Below the pieces are notes generated by a model. The model saw only the letters and a list, made by a program, of their open reading frames with translations, had not been told where the DNA came from and made no database searches. A program made the translations under genes and the position numbers. DNA of 64,000 nucleotides from Saprospiraceae bacterium (GTDB taxonomy: Bacteria > Bacteroidota > Bacteroidia > Chitinophagales > Saprospiraceae): positions 868,001 to 932,000 of the forward strand of contig JADJPZ010000004.1 in the NCBI GenBank assembly GCA_016713025.1, in the 5' to 3' direction. Within the stretch, counting starts at the first letter, position 1. Each line of letters starts with the position of its first letter. This document shows positions 53,974 to 62,586 of this stretch, one piece after another.

Positions 53974-55020
53974 ATGAAAGATATATTCAAAAATCTGGTT
54001 AGAAAAAATGTCCTTGCACTGGCACCTTACAGTTCAGCCAGAGATGAGTTTACTGAAGTGGCGGATGTCTATATTGATGCTAACGAAAATCCTTACAATT
54101 GGGATTATAACAGATATCCGGATCCTTATCAGCAAACTTTAAAAAATGCTATCAGTGAATGGAAAAATGTACCGGCGGAAAATCTCTTCCTTGGGAATGG
54201 ATCTGATGAAATTATAGATTTGCTGATAAGGGGTTTTTGTGAGCCCCAGATAGACCAAATTCTCACATTCAATCCATCATATGGCATGTATAATGTTTCT
54301 GCGGATATCAATCATGTGGCAGTAAGGACTTTTCCTCTTGATGAAAATTTTGAGTTTGATAGGGATGAATTCATCAGGAAGATAGAGCCCAATGACAAAT
54401 TGATCTTCATTTGCTCACCTAATAATCCGAGTGGAAATACATATTCAAATGAAGACATTATCAGCATCTGTAATCGATTTTCCGGTTTAGTAGTGGTAGA
54501 TGAAGCCTATATAGATTTTGCAGATACCCGAAGTATGGTTAGCTATATCAGGCAAATTCCCAACCTTGTGGTGATGCAGACTTTGTCTAAAGCGATGGGA
54601 GCTGCAGGTATTCGTTTGGGTATCGGTTTTATGGATATTGAGCTCGTGACTATCCTTAACAAGATCAAACCGCCGTACAATATCAATGAAGCTTCTCAGA
54701 AGATAGCGCTTTCCATAGTGAAAAACAGAAAGGAGAAAATGGCACAGGTTTCCGAAATATTGAATGAACGAGCAAAAGTCACTGATCAGATAAGTCATTA
54801 CAAATTTGTCAAAAAAGTATTTCCGACCGAAGCAAATTTTGTACTCGTCAGAGTAGATGATGCAGATCATTTGTATCGATATTTGTTATCTAAAGGAATC
54901 GTCGCCCGTAATAGAAATAAACAATTCAGGTGCGAAGGCTGCATTCGATTTACGATAGGAACGCCATCAGAAAATCAAGTGCTTATGAATGCTTTGAATG
55001 AATACCAAAATCAAAATTGA
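53974..55020 (+). CDS. hisC: Histidinol-phosphate aminotransferase
   Basis: 348 residues, PLP fold type I. Motifs: DANENPYNWDYNRYPDPYQQ, FLGNGSDEIIDLLIRGF, FICSPNNPSGNTY, VVVDEAYIDFADTRS, and the PLP Lys in QTLSKAMGAAGIRLGIGF. Near the end RNRNKQFRCEGCIRFTIGTP. Converts imidazole acetol phosphate plus glutamate to histidinol phosphate. It ends at 55020 and hisB starts three bases later. Confidence 0.96.
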   Translation: MKDIFKNLVRKNVLALAPYSSARDEFTEVADVYIDANENPYNWDYNRYPDPYQQTLKNAISEWKNVPAENLFLGNGSDEIIDLLIRGFCEPQIDQILTFNPSYGMYNVSADINHVAVRTFPLDENFEFDRDEFIRKIEPNDKLIFICSPNNPSGNTYSNEDIISICNRFSGLVVVDEAYIDFADTRSMVSYIRQIPNLVVMQTLSKAMGAAGIRLGIGFMDIELVTILNKIKPPYNINEASQKIALSIVKNRKEKMAQVSEILNERAKVTDQISHYKFVKKVFPTEANFVLVRVDDADHLYRYLLSKGIVARNRNKQFRCEGCIRFTIGTPSENQVLMNALNEYQNQN

Positions 55021-55022
55021 GG

Positions 55023-56131
55023 ATGAAAAAAATATTATTTATAGACAGAGATGGTGTGATCATCAAAGAACCTGATGATTATCAAATAGACTCCATCGAC
55101 AAATTGGAGTTTTTACCGGGATTATTTAAGTATCTGGGAGAAATAGCATCAAAGCTGGACTATATTTTTGTGATGGTCACCAACCAGGATGGCTTAGGCA
55201 CAGATAGTTTTCCTGAAAAAGACTTTTGGCCTGTTCAGGAGTTGATTATCAGGAGTCTTGCTAGTGAAGGTATCACTTTTGAGCAGGTATGCATAGACAG
55301 GAGTCTTCCTCATGAAAACAGTCCCTACAGAAAGCCCGGAACTGCTATGCTTACAAAATATATGACAGGACAGTATGATCTGGAAAATTCTTATGTCATC
55401 GGTGACAGAGCAACAGATATTATGTTGGCCAAAAACCTTGGATCAAAGAGTATTTTACTGAAAAATGACCTTCATCATGTGGAGCTAACTTCTATTGTAC
55501 CAACATTTATTACAAAGTCCTGGAATGATATATACAAAACCCTGATTACATCAGACAGGAAGGCAAGATTGAAAAGAATGACATCTGAAACCGGTATCGA
55601 AGGCATGATCAATTTGGATGGAAATGGAATGAGTGAAATAAAAACGGGTCTTCCTTTTTTTGATCATATGCTTGATCAGATAGCCAAACACGCACAAATT
55701 GATCTCTTTCTTACTTGTAAAGGAGATCTGCATATAGACGAGCACCATACTATAGAAGATTCGGCTATTGTGCTTGGAAAACTCTTTTAGAAGCATTGGG
55801 TAAAAAAGCCGGAATTCAAAGGTATGGTTTTGCCTTGCCTATGGATGAAGCTCAAGCCCAGGTTTTATTGGATTTTGGGGGCAGACCATGGATGGTTTGG
55901 GACGTAACATTTAGCAGAGAGAAAATAGGTGATGTGCCTACTGAGATGTTTTATCATTTTTTTAAGTCATTTTCAGATAATGCCTTGTGCAATCTCAATA
56001 TTAAAGCTGAAGGAAGTAATGAACATCATATTATTGAATCGGTTTTTAAAGCATTTGCAAAGGCTATATTAATGGCAAAAACCAGAAATTCATCAGCAAT
56101 GGATATTCCAAGTACTAAAGGTAGTTTATAA
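55023..56131 (+). CDS. hisB: Bifunctional HisB: histidinol-phosphatase and imidazoleglycerol-phosphate dehydratase, with one apparent frameshift
   Basis: Two catalytic domains. N-terminal HAD phosphatase (ILFIDRDGVIIKEPDDYQ, VTNQDGLGTDSFP, SYVIGDRATDIMLAKNLG). C-terminal dehydratase (FFDHMLDQIAKHA, DEHHTIEDSAIVLGK, then RYGFALPMDEAQAQVLLDFG and SEHHIIESVFKAFAKAIL-like segment, exactly NEHHIIESVFKAFAKA). The reading frame ends early at TAG 55788-55790, and the rest is in the -1 frame; restoring one T in the T4 run (55785-55788) gives an open frame of about 369 residues. The loss of one base fits a sequencing error, since all other his genes are intact. Start at 55023 (ATG), six bases inside the longest frame. 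Confidence 0.88.
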
Positions 56132-56170
56132 CGGCTGTCTACAAGCCAAACCAAAACCTAAACACAGATT

Positions 56171-56779
56171 ATGACAGTACTAATAGATTATGGAGCAGGA
56201 AATACCAAATCAGTGATGAATGCCTTGGATCGGATCGGAGCACCATATATACTATCATCAGATAAGGAAATCATTGATCATTCTTCAAGATTGATTCTTC
56301 CGGGTGTTGGGCATGCGGCGGCTGCTATGGAACAACTGAAGTCCCGTAACTTGATTAGCACCTTAAGAAATTATCGTAAGCCATTTCTGGGCATATGTCT
56401 CGGAATGCAGCTGATGTTTGACCATTCAGAAGAGGGGGCAACACCTTGCCTGGGTTTGATACCCGGAATAGTAAAGAAATTTATTTCTGATTCTGTAAAC
56501 AAAGTACCGCACATGGGATGGAATGATTTTACAAATGACAAAGGGCATTATATATTTGATGGAACTGATGGAGCAAATGAAGCTGCTTATTTTGTACACA
56601 GTTATTATGTCTCCCTGTCTGAGTATACTATTTCATCCTGCAACTATATCATACCATTTTCAGCAGCAGTGTCTTTTGAAAACTTCACGGGTATACAATT
56701 TCATCCCGAGAAGTCAGGAGCTGCCGGACAAAACATTTTATACAATTTTACAAATTTAGCTGAGAACAATGCAAACTAA
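56171..56779 (+). CDS. hisH: Imidazole glycerol phosphate synthase, glutaminase subunit
   Basis: 202 residues of the class I glutamine amidotransferase family. The catalytic triad is visible: nucleophile Cys in FLGICLGMQLMFD, and His-Glu in IQFHPEKSGAAGQ. Oxyanion strand LPGVGHAAAAMEQL. It hands ammonia to HisF. The end overlaps the hisA start by 11 bp. Confidence 0.95.
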   Translation: MTVLIDYGAGNTKSVMNALDRIGAPYILSSDKEIIDHSSRLILPGVGHAAAAMEQLKSRNLISTLRNYRKPFLGICLGMQLMFDHSEEGATPCLGLIPGIVKKFISDSVNKVPHMGWNDFTNDKGHYIFDGTDGANEAAYFVHSYYVSLSEYTISSCNYIIPFSAAVSFENFTGIQFHPEKSGAAGQNILYNFTNLAENNAN

Positions 56780-57488
56780 AATTTATCCTGCGATTGACAT
56801 CATCGATGGTCAGTGTGTCAGACTGACCAAAGGAGATTATGATACAGTAAAGGTGTACGATAGCGACCCGCTGGAAGTGGCAAAACAGTTTGAAGATGCT
56901 GGTGCCAAATACCTGCACGTAGTCGATCTGGATGCAGCCAAAAATCCCGAAAATAATAACAGGAAGCTCATATCAAGAATCATTCAAGGCACCGACTTAT
57001 TGATACAAACCGGTGGTGGCATCAGACAGGAAGTAGACGTAGCTGAGTTACTTGATTTGGGAGCTGACAGATTGATCATAGGCAGTGTAGCGGTGACCAA
57101 AAGAGATGAAGTGTATCATTGGATTTCAAAATTCGGTGGTCACAGAATAGTGATAGGCGCTGATGTAAAAGATGAAATGATTGCTACTCATGGTTGGTTG
57201 AAGGTATCTGATGAAAAAATATCAGATTTTATGGCAAGCTATAAGCAGCATGGGGGAACTACTTTTTTATGTACGGATATCTCAAAAGACGGCATGTTGG
57301 CAGGTAGTTCGATCGAACTTTACAGTAAATTGATGCTACAATTTCCTGGTGTTAATCTATTAGCTTCCGGTGGTGTGACAAGTTTGGACGAGGTAGAAAA
57401 ACTAAAAAAAATGGGCATGGAAGGCATTATTATTGGCAAAGCTATTTATGAACAAAAGATCAAAGTGTCAGACCTGTTTAAATGCTGA
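56769..57488 (+). CDS. hisA: ProFAR isomerase (phosphoribosyl-formimino-AICAR-phosphate isomerase)
   Basis: 239 residues, TIM barrel. Start IYPAIDIIDGQCVRLTKGDY with the catalytic Asp; phosphate loop LIQTGGGIRQ; second catalytic region TDISKDGMLAGSS; last phosphate loop LLASGGVTSLDEV. Amadori-type isomerisation. Ends four bases before hisF. Confidence 0.95.
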   Translation: MQTKIYPAIDIIDGQCVRLTKGDYDTVKVYDSDPLEVAKQFEDAGAKYLHVVDLDAAKNPENNNRKLISRIIQGTDLLIQTGGGIRQEVDVAELLDLGADRLIIGSVAVTKRDEVYHWISKFGGHRIVIGADVKDEMIATHGWLKVSDEKISDFMASYKQHGGTTFLCTDISKDGMLAGSSIELYSKLMLQFPGVNLLASGGVTSLDEVEKLKKMGMEGIIIGKAIYEQKIKVSDLFKC

Positions 57489-57492
57489 AAAA

Positions 57493-58254
57493 ATGCTGAA
57501 GAAACGTATTATACCGTGTCTCGACATCAAGGACGGAAGAACTGTCAAAGGGACAAACTTTGTCAATCTGCGTGACGCAGGTGATCCTGTAGCACTTGCA
57601 GAGAGATATAATCAGGAAGGTGCCGATGAACTCGTATTTCTGGATATTAGTGCTTCACTGGAAAACCGGCAAACTCTTGTCAATCTGGTAAGTGAAGTGG
57701 GAAAAGCCATCAATATACCCTTTGCAGTAGGTGGTGGCATCAATGATCTGCATATCGCGTACAAACTCCTGCAAAATGGGGCTGATAAAATCAGTGTCAA
57801 TTCTGCGGGGCTAAAGAATCCAGCACTGATCACTGAGATTGCCATGGCCTTTGGAGAGCAATGCCTTATTGTGGCTATAGATGCACGCTATTTGGACGGT
57901 AAGTGGATAGTACACAGTCACGGTGGCACCAGGCCTAATGAAAGGTTACTGTTTGAGTGGGCACGTGAGGTGCAGGAACTCGGTGCCGGAGAGATACTTT
58001 TTACTTCCATGGATCATGACGGGACAAAAAATGGCTTTGCAATAGAAGCACTAAAAAAGATGAATCAAATGCTCCATATTCCCATCGTTGCATCAGGCGG
58101 AGCCGGCACTATACAACATTTTGTAGATGTTTTTGAGCAAACAGATGTAAGTGCTGCATTGGCAGCAAGTGTATTTCATTTTCAGGAGATAGAAATTGTT
58201 ACACTCAAAGATCAATTAAGTAAATCAGGTATTCCGGTCAGAAGGAGTATGTAA
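57493..58254 (+). CDS. hisF: Imidazole glycerol phosphate synthase, cyclase subunit
   Basis: 253 residues from the ATG at 57493 (MLKKRIIPCLDIKDGRTVKG); a longer frame begins inside hisA and is not used. TIM barrel with the catalytic Asp near the N-terminus, AVGGGINDLHIAYKLLQNGA, VAIDARYLDGKWIVHSHGGT (second Asp), and VASGGAGTIQHFVDVFE. Works with HisH to make imidazole glycerol phosphate and AICAR. Confidence 0.96.
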   Translation: MLKKRIIPCLDIKDGRTVKGTNFVNLRDAGDPVALAERYNQEGADELVFLDISASLENRQTLVNLVSEVGKAINIPFAVGGGINDLHIAYKLLQNGADKISVNSAGLKNPALITEIAMAFGEQCLIVAIDARYLDGKWIVHSHGGTRPNERLLFEWAREVQELGAGEILFTSMDHDGTKNGFAIEALKKMNQMLHIPIVASGGAGTIQHFVDVFEQTDVSAALAASVFHFQEIEIVTLKDQLSKSGIPVRRSM

Positions 58255-58265
58255 AAAACACAAAT

Positions 58266-58880
58266 ATGATGATAGATATCAATAAAATAGATTTTAATAA
58301 AGGACATGGCCTTGTGCCGGTCATTGCGCAGGATGTTGATACTCAAAAGGTACTCATGATGGGCTATGCCAATGAAGAAGCTATAGAAGTTTCACAAAAA
58401 TCCGGGAAACTGACTTTTTTCAGCAGGTCAAAAAACAGGATTTGGACCAAAGGGGAAGAAAGCGGACATTTTCTGGAGATCATTTCTATGGCATTGGACT
58501 GTGATGAAGATACCATACTGGCCAAAGTACGCCCTAAAGGTCCGGTATGTCATACGGGCACCGATACCTGCTGGGCAGAATCCAACCAGCATTCAGAGAT
58601 ACATTTCATTGAAAAACTTGAAAGGGTGATTGAAGATAGGAAAAAACGATTCAACGCTGAAAATTCCTATGTAGCCAGCCTGTTTACCAAAGGAATCAAC
58701 AAGATTGCCCAGAAAGTAGGAGAGGAGGCCGTAGAGCTGATCATCGAGTCCAAGGATGACAACGAAGCACTTTTCCTGGGAGAAGCAGCGGATTTGTTAT
58801 TTCATTATCTGATCTTGCTGCAAGCTAAGGGGTATAAAATCGATGATGTTTTGAAGGTTTTGAAGGAGCGGCATAAGTGA
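58266..58880 (+). CDS. hisIE: Bifunctional phosphoribosyl-AMP cyclohydrolase / phosphoribosyl-ATP pyrophosphatase
   Basis: 204 residues. HisI domain (about 1-105): VLMMGYANEEAIEVSQKSGK, FSRSKNRIWTKGEESGHFLE, DCDEDTILAKVRPKGPVCHT, GTDTCW with metal-binding Asp and Cys. HisE domain (about 110-204): KGINKIAQKVGEEAVELIIE, FLGEAADLLFHYLILLQAKG (pyrophosphatase Glu/Asp helix pattern). Steps two and three of the pathway. Last gene of the operon. No clear terminator was found after it. Confidence 0.95.
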   Translation: MMIDINKIDFNKGHGLVPVIAQDVDTQKVLMMGYANEEAIEVSQKSGKLTFFSRSKNRIWTKGEESGHFLEIISMALDCDEDTILAKVRPKGPVCHTGTDTCWAESNQHSEIHFIEKLERVIEDRKKRFNAENSYVASLFTKGINKIAQKVGEEAVELIIESKDDNEALFLGEAADLLFHYLILLQAKGYKIDDVLKVLKERHK

Positions 58881-59224
58881 TTTGAATCATGTGACACAAT
58901 AAGTCTTTGCTATAAATATCTACAATGAGTTCATTGATGAAGCCTAATCGGAAGGCAGACCTGATGAGGGACAAAAAGAACTTAATATCAATTGGACAAG
59001 TAATTGAGATACGCCCTTAAAATTTCATTATGAGTAGTATGTCTGTTATGAATTATTTGGGTCAGAATGTTTGGCGAATGCAATCTCAATTTCCAGATTA
59101 AATAAATAATTGAGTTTGGTTTAAGTGAGCAGGTGAACTAAATGAGACGATTTTTTTAAGCCAGCTTAATAATATATTGATTTTAAGGCAAAAAAAAAAT
59201 TAAACACTCATATTTAGGGTATGC
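58881..59224. other. Intergenic region after the his operon, nothing identified
   Basis: 344 bp of mostly AT-rich sequence. A 23-codon frame starting MSSMSVMNYLGQNVWRMQSQ is too short to support. No repeat copy and no clear hairpin for termination of the his operon. Confidence 0.4.
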
Positions 59225-59270
59225 AAAAAAAAAGCCTTCCCCGATACAATCAGGAAAGGCTTTGTTTTTA
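59225..59270 (-). terminator. Terminator of the small lipoprotein gene
   Basis: AAAGCCTTCCCCG (59231-59243) pairs with CAGGAAAGGCTTT (59251-59263) with mismatches near the loop. Nine As on the left read as T9 on the minus strand; a T-rich tract follows on the right, so it can act both ways. It lies about 43 bp past the gene's stop. Confidence 0.75.
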
Positions 59271-59305
59271 TTTTTATCGCAGTCTGTGCGAGAAAAATCT
59301 ATTAA

Positions 59306-59473
59306 TTATTGCTGAACTGTAGTGTCAACTGTAGCAGCTGTAGTATCAACAGCAGCTTCAACTGGAGCAACTTCTTCAACTGGAGCAGCTTCAGCAGCAG
59401 GTGCTTCAGCAGCGTTTTTACAAGAAGCTAAAGCTAACACAACAAATAGACCGAGGATAAATGACTTTTTCAT
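59306..59473 (-). CDS. 55-residue Ala/Pro/Glu-rich lipoprotein
   Basis: Starts at the ATG at 59473: MKKSFILGLFVVLALASC, a perfect lipoprotein signal, then KNAAEAPAAEAAPVEEVAPV and EAAVDTTAATVDTTVQQ. The mature part is a low-complexity Ala/Val/Thr/Glu sequence with direct repeats, without Lys after the start. Followed by its own terminator. Small lipoproteins of this sort are common in this phylum; the role is unknown. Confidence 0.75.
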   Translation of the reverse strand: MKKSFILGLFVVLALASCKNAAEAPAAEAAPVEEVAPVEAAVDTTAATVDTTVQQ

Positions 59474-59619
59474 GAATAATTGATTTAAATTTAAATTTTA
59501 AAAAGATTTCGTCACAATGATATGACTAAATTTCCATATGTAAAAAGTGATTTGAATATCATTAACAAACATTCGGTAAAACTTTGCTATAATACCTAAA
59601 TTTCATGTCAAATCCTTGT

Positions 59620-60084
59620 TTAAACCAATTTTTTATACATAAACATGTGGTCGATCCCGACTTCTTGAAAGATAGGACCTTTCGTCGCATATCCGGCTTT
59701 TTTATAAAAATTAATGGCAGTATCTCTGGCATGAAGCTCTATTTTTTTATAGCCTTTAGCGACAGAATAGGATTCACAATACGCCACAAGAAAGCTGCCA
59801 ACTCCTTTTGACTGATATTGTGTATCTACAGCAACCTGTCTCATTTTGACCGTGTCATGGTTTATGGGTTTTAATATGAGGCACCCAACAAGTGCTGCGG
59901 TATGTTTTTCATAGCACCCGATATGAAAGGAGTCAAATTCAGTTGCCAAATCTTCCGGTAGAAATTCAAGTCCTAAGGGTTTTCTTAGTACGTCATACCT
60001 TAGCTTTATTGACTCATCATATTCAGGAGTGGCAAAATCAAAAGATGTACAAAAAAAATCTTGATTTGAATTATTGTGTAACAT
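59620..60084 (-). CDS. GNAT-family N-acetyltransferase (ElaA-like)
   Basis: 154 residues. The acetyl-CoA site is MRQVAVDTQYQSKGVGSFLV (Q-x-x-G-x-G), preceded by AALVGCLILKPINHDTVK and followed by IELHARDTAINFYKKAGY. The spacing resembles the ElaA-type group. Substrate unknown. Single gene, divergent from the GH109-like gene. Confidence 0.85.
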   Translation of the reverse strand: MLHNNSNQDFFCTSFDFATPEYDESIKLRYDVLRKPLGLEFLPEDLATEFDSFHIGCYEKHTAALVGCLILKPINHDTVKMRQVAVDTQYQSKGVGSFLVAYCESYSVAKGYKKIELHARDTAINFYKKAGYATKGPIFQEVGIDHMFMYKKLV

Positions 60085-60159
60085 AAAAAACTTTGATCAG
60101 AATTAATTCAAAATAGTGGTAAAGCTATAAATAATAATATATTTGCCAAAAATAATAAA

Positions 60160-61518
60160 GTGAAAAGAAGAAAGTTTATAAAAGATACATCTGTTGTAGC
60201 CGGACTTGGTTTTGCTGTAAACGGATTTTCCATCGGCACATCAAGTTTTGCAAAGGATAAAATGCGCCTTGGCTTTATAGGTGTCGGTGCCAGAGGACTT
60301 GGCACACTGGAATTGGCTCTCAAAAGGACTGACGTAGAGATACTTGCAATATGCGATATTGACCCAATTACAACCGCTAAAGCTGTAAAAGCCATGGAGA
60401 AAGCGGGGAAGAAAAAGCCTCAGTTATACACCGATGGCGACTATGCCTATAAAAAATTGCTGGAACAAAAAGATATTGATGGAGTATTTATATGTACACC
60501 CTGGGAATGGCATACACCTATGGCAGTAGATGCTATGCTGGCAGGAAAAGCAGTAGCGTGTGAAGTGGCTGGCGCTATGAGTATTGACGAATGTTGGCAA
60601 TTGGTTCGTACCTATGAAAAGACCATGACCCCTTTTATGATTTTGGAAAACGTATGCTACAGGAGGGACGTTATGGCAGTGTTAAATATGGCTCGGCAGG
60701 GTTTATTTGGTGAGATGATACATCTGGAAGGAGGATATCAGCATGATTTGCGTGAGGTCAAATTTAATGATGGAGTAAACTACTATGGCGGTGGTGTGGA
60801 GTTTGGCGAAAAAGGCTATTCAGAAGCTAAATGGCGTACGACTCATTCTGTATATAGAAATGGCGATTTATATCCTACTCATGGTATAGGGCCGGTAGGT
60901 AGTATTATCAATAATAACAGGGGAAACAGATTTGAATACCTGACATCTATGGCGTCAAAGGCGAGAGGTCTGAGTGATTTTGTAAAAAATCACCCTAAGG
61001 GTGGCATGGACCATCCCAATGCAAAAATAAATTTCCGACTGGGAGATGTGGTCACTACCAATATCATGACTTCCAACGGAGAAACTATCACCTTGTCTCA
61101 TGATACTAATTTGCCGAGACCTTATTCCTTAGGTTTCAGGGTGCAGGGAACCAAAGGTATCTGGATGGATGTCAATAAATCACTCTACATCGAGGGTAAG
61201 AGCCCGTCACACAAGTGGGAATTAGCTGAACCCTATCTTAATGAATATGACCATCCTTTATGGAAAAAATATTCATCTGATGCTTCAGGTGCAGGCCACG
61301 GTGGTATGGATTGGTTTGTGATGAATGCTTTTGTTGAAGCTTATAAGCGAAGTGAGCCAATGCCTCTTGATGTTTATGACCATGCAAGTTGGGCAGCTAT
61401 CACTTGTCTGTCAGAACAATCTATTGCTCAGGGAGGTGAGCCTCAGCCATTCCCGGATTTTACAGATGGTAAATGGATGACAAGAAAACCTATATTTGCA
61501 CTTGATGATCGGTATTGA
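60160..61518 (+). CDS. Gfo/Idh/MocA-type protein of the GH109 kind, Tat-exported
   Basis: 452 residues starting at GTG (60160). A twin-arginine signal (KRRKFIKDTSVVAGLGFAVN) is followed by a Rossmann fold (MRLGFIGVGARGLGTLELAL) and the GH109-like sequence: VFICTPWEWHTPMAVDAMLA, GKAVACEVAGAMSIDECWQL, MILENVCYRRDVMAVLNMA, EGGYQHDLREVKF and LYPTHGIGPVGSIINNNRG. GH109 enzymes are NAD-dependent alpha-N-acetylgalactosaminidases. The family is clear; the sugar specificity is inferred. It would be exported folded with NAD bound. Confidence 0.88.
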   Translation: MKRRKFIKDTSVVAGLGFAVNGFSIGTSSFAKDKMRLGFIGVGARGLGTLELALKRTDVEILAICDIDPITTAKAVKAMEKAGKKKPQLYTDGDYAYKKLLEQKDIDGVFICTPWEWHTPMAVDAMLAGKAVACEVAGAMSIDECWQLVRTYEKTMTPFMILENVCYRRDVMAVLNMARQGLFGEMIHLEGGYQHDLREVKFNDGVNYYGGGVEFGEKGYSEAKWRTTHSVYRNGDLYPTHGIGPVGSIINNNRGNRFEYLTSMASKARGLSDFVKNHPKGGMDHPNAKINFRLGDVVTTNIMTSNGETITLSHDTNLPRPYSLGFRVQGTKGIWMDVNKSLYIEGKSPSHKWELAEPYLNEYDHPLWKKYSSDASGAGHGGMDWFVMNAFVEAYKRSEPMPLDVYDHASWAAITCLSEQSIAQGGEPQPFPDFTDGKWMTRKPIFALDDRY

Positions 61519-61577
61519 GATGTAATTTTAAATAATTTTAAGTTTTTGATCATTTGATTCATTCCAACATGTTTTTA

Positions 61578-61753
61578 AGCTTATGTTTAAGTTTTATTTT
61601 TAGATAATGAAGTTAATGAAAAGGCTTATTTCAAACGAAAAGAGGTAAATTTTGCATTCAGCCGTTGCAGATGGGCAATCCGACTAAAAATTTAGCGAAT
61701 TTCAGTCAAAAGAAGACATTTTATTACTTAAGGATAAATTTTAAACATACTCT
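61578..61753. repeat. MITE-like element, family 1, copy F
   Basis: 176 bp with left end AGCTTATGTTTAA (61578-61590) and right end TTTAAACATACTCT (61740-61753). The interior is AT-rich and not coding. It fills most of the gap between the GH109-like gene and the lipoprotein gene. Confidence 0.65.
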
Positions 61754-61773
61754 AAACTTAAATATAGTCGGAA

Positions 61774-62553
61774 TTAATTTTTTGGTTTATATTTTTGCCC
61801 TGACATGTCCTTAATCAAAATTTCAGCTAAAAATGGGTATTCGTTTAGCTTAAGTTTGTAATCTTCGATTTTTTTACCATTAATTGGGGTGTTTTTGCCA
61901 ACGATGAATCCTTCTGAGACTAGTTTTCCATTTTTGTCAATTATTGAGACTTTTATTGAGGTGGCAAGTGCTCCCGATATTCCAAAAGCAGATGCTCCAA
62001 GAACCGATAAATTGAGAAAACTAACTGCAATGGCATCCACTTTCAATTTCTCACATATAGTGATACAGATTTTTTTATTTTCTTCACTTAGTAATACTTT
62101 TGGCAAATTGCCTTTTTTGCAGATGAAGGGCATTTTTTCTTTGTCGGGAATGATGAGATAAGGAAACTCTTTATCTTCAGTTTCCATAGATGAAGCATTG
62201 TGTTGCACTTCTCCGAATCCCGGATTCTCATATAATTCATCACCACTTAATACATTGATTTTAAGTTGATTTGAGATGATTAAAGCTAAGCTATCTCTAA
62301 AGGCGTTGATGATTTTGGTTTGTTCATCTATCAATAAATTAGCTATTTTATTGGTTTTGGAATTGAACATCCCGGCATCAATCAATGGGAAAATTGGTTG
62401 ATCAATTTTACCTATCACTACAGGCATAAGTGCTACACTTCTAATTCTTTGACTTTTAGAATAAGGAATACTTGTAAGCACTCTGATCTGATTGCAGGAA
62501 CTTAATATTACAACAATGAATAATGTAAATATTAGTCTAAAATAAGTTTTCAT
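61774..62553 (-). CDS. Lipoprotein of unknown family
   Basis: 259 residues with a lipoprotein signal (LIFTLFIVVILSSC). The body starts VLTSIPYSKSQRIRSVALMP and includes NAFRDSLALIISNQLKINVL, ITICEKLKVDAIAVSFLNLS and IKVSIIDKNGKLVSEGFIVG. The pattern of a conserved VALMPVVIG strand then alternating helices recalls outer-membrane-assembly or curli-type (CsgG/GNA1162-like) lipoproteins, but I am not certain. It is 33 bp downstream of the CNT gene on the same strand and probably co-transcribed. Confidence 0.65.
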   Translation of the reverse strand: MKTYFRLIFTLFIVVILSSCNQIRVLTSIPYSKSQRIRSVALMPVVIGKIDQPIFPLIDAGMFNSKTNKIANLLIDEQTKIINAFRDSLALIISNQLKINVLSGDELYENPGFGEVQHNASSMETEDKEFPYLIIPDKEKMPFICKKGNLPKVLLSEENKKICITICEKLKVDAIAVSFLNLSVLGASAFGISGALATSIKVSIIDKNGKLVSEGFIVGKNTPINGKKIEDYKLKLNEYPFLAEILIKDMSGQKYKPKN

Positions 62554-62586
62554 AATTATTGTTTCATCATGATTAAAATAATACTC

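Noticed and set aside
57433..57492. N-terminal extension of hisF
   Set aside because: It overlaps the end of hisA in another frame; the ATG at 57493 gives the family-standard start.
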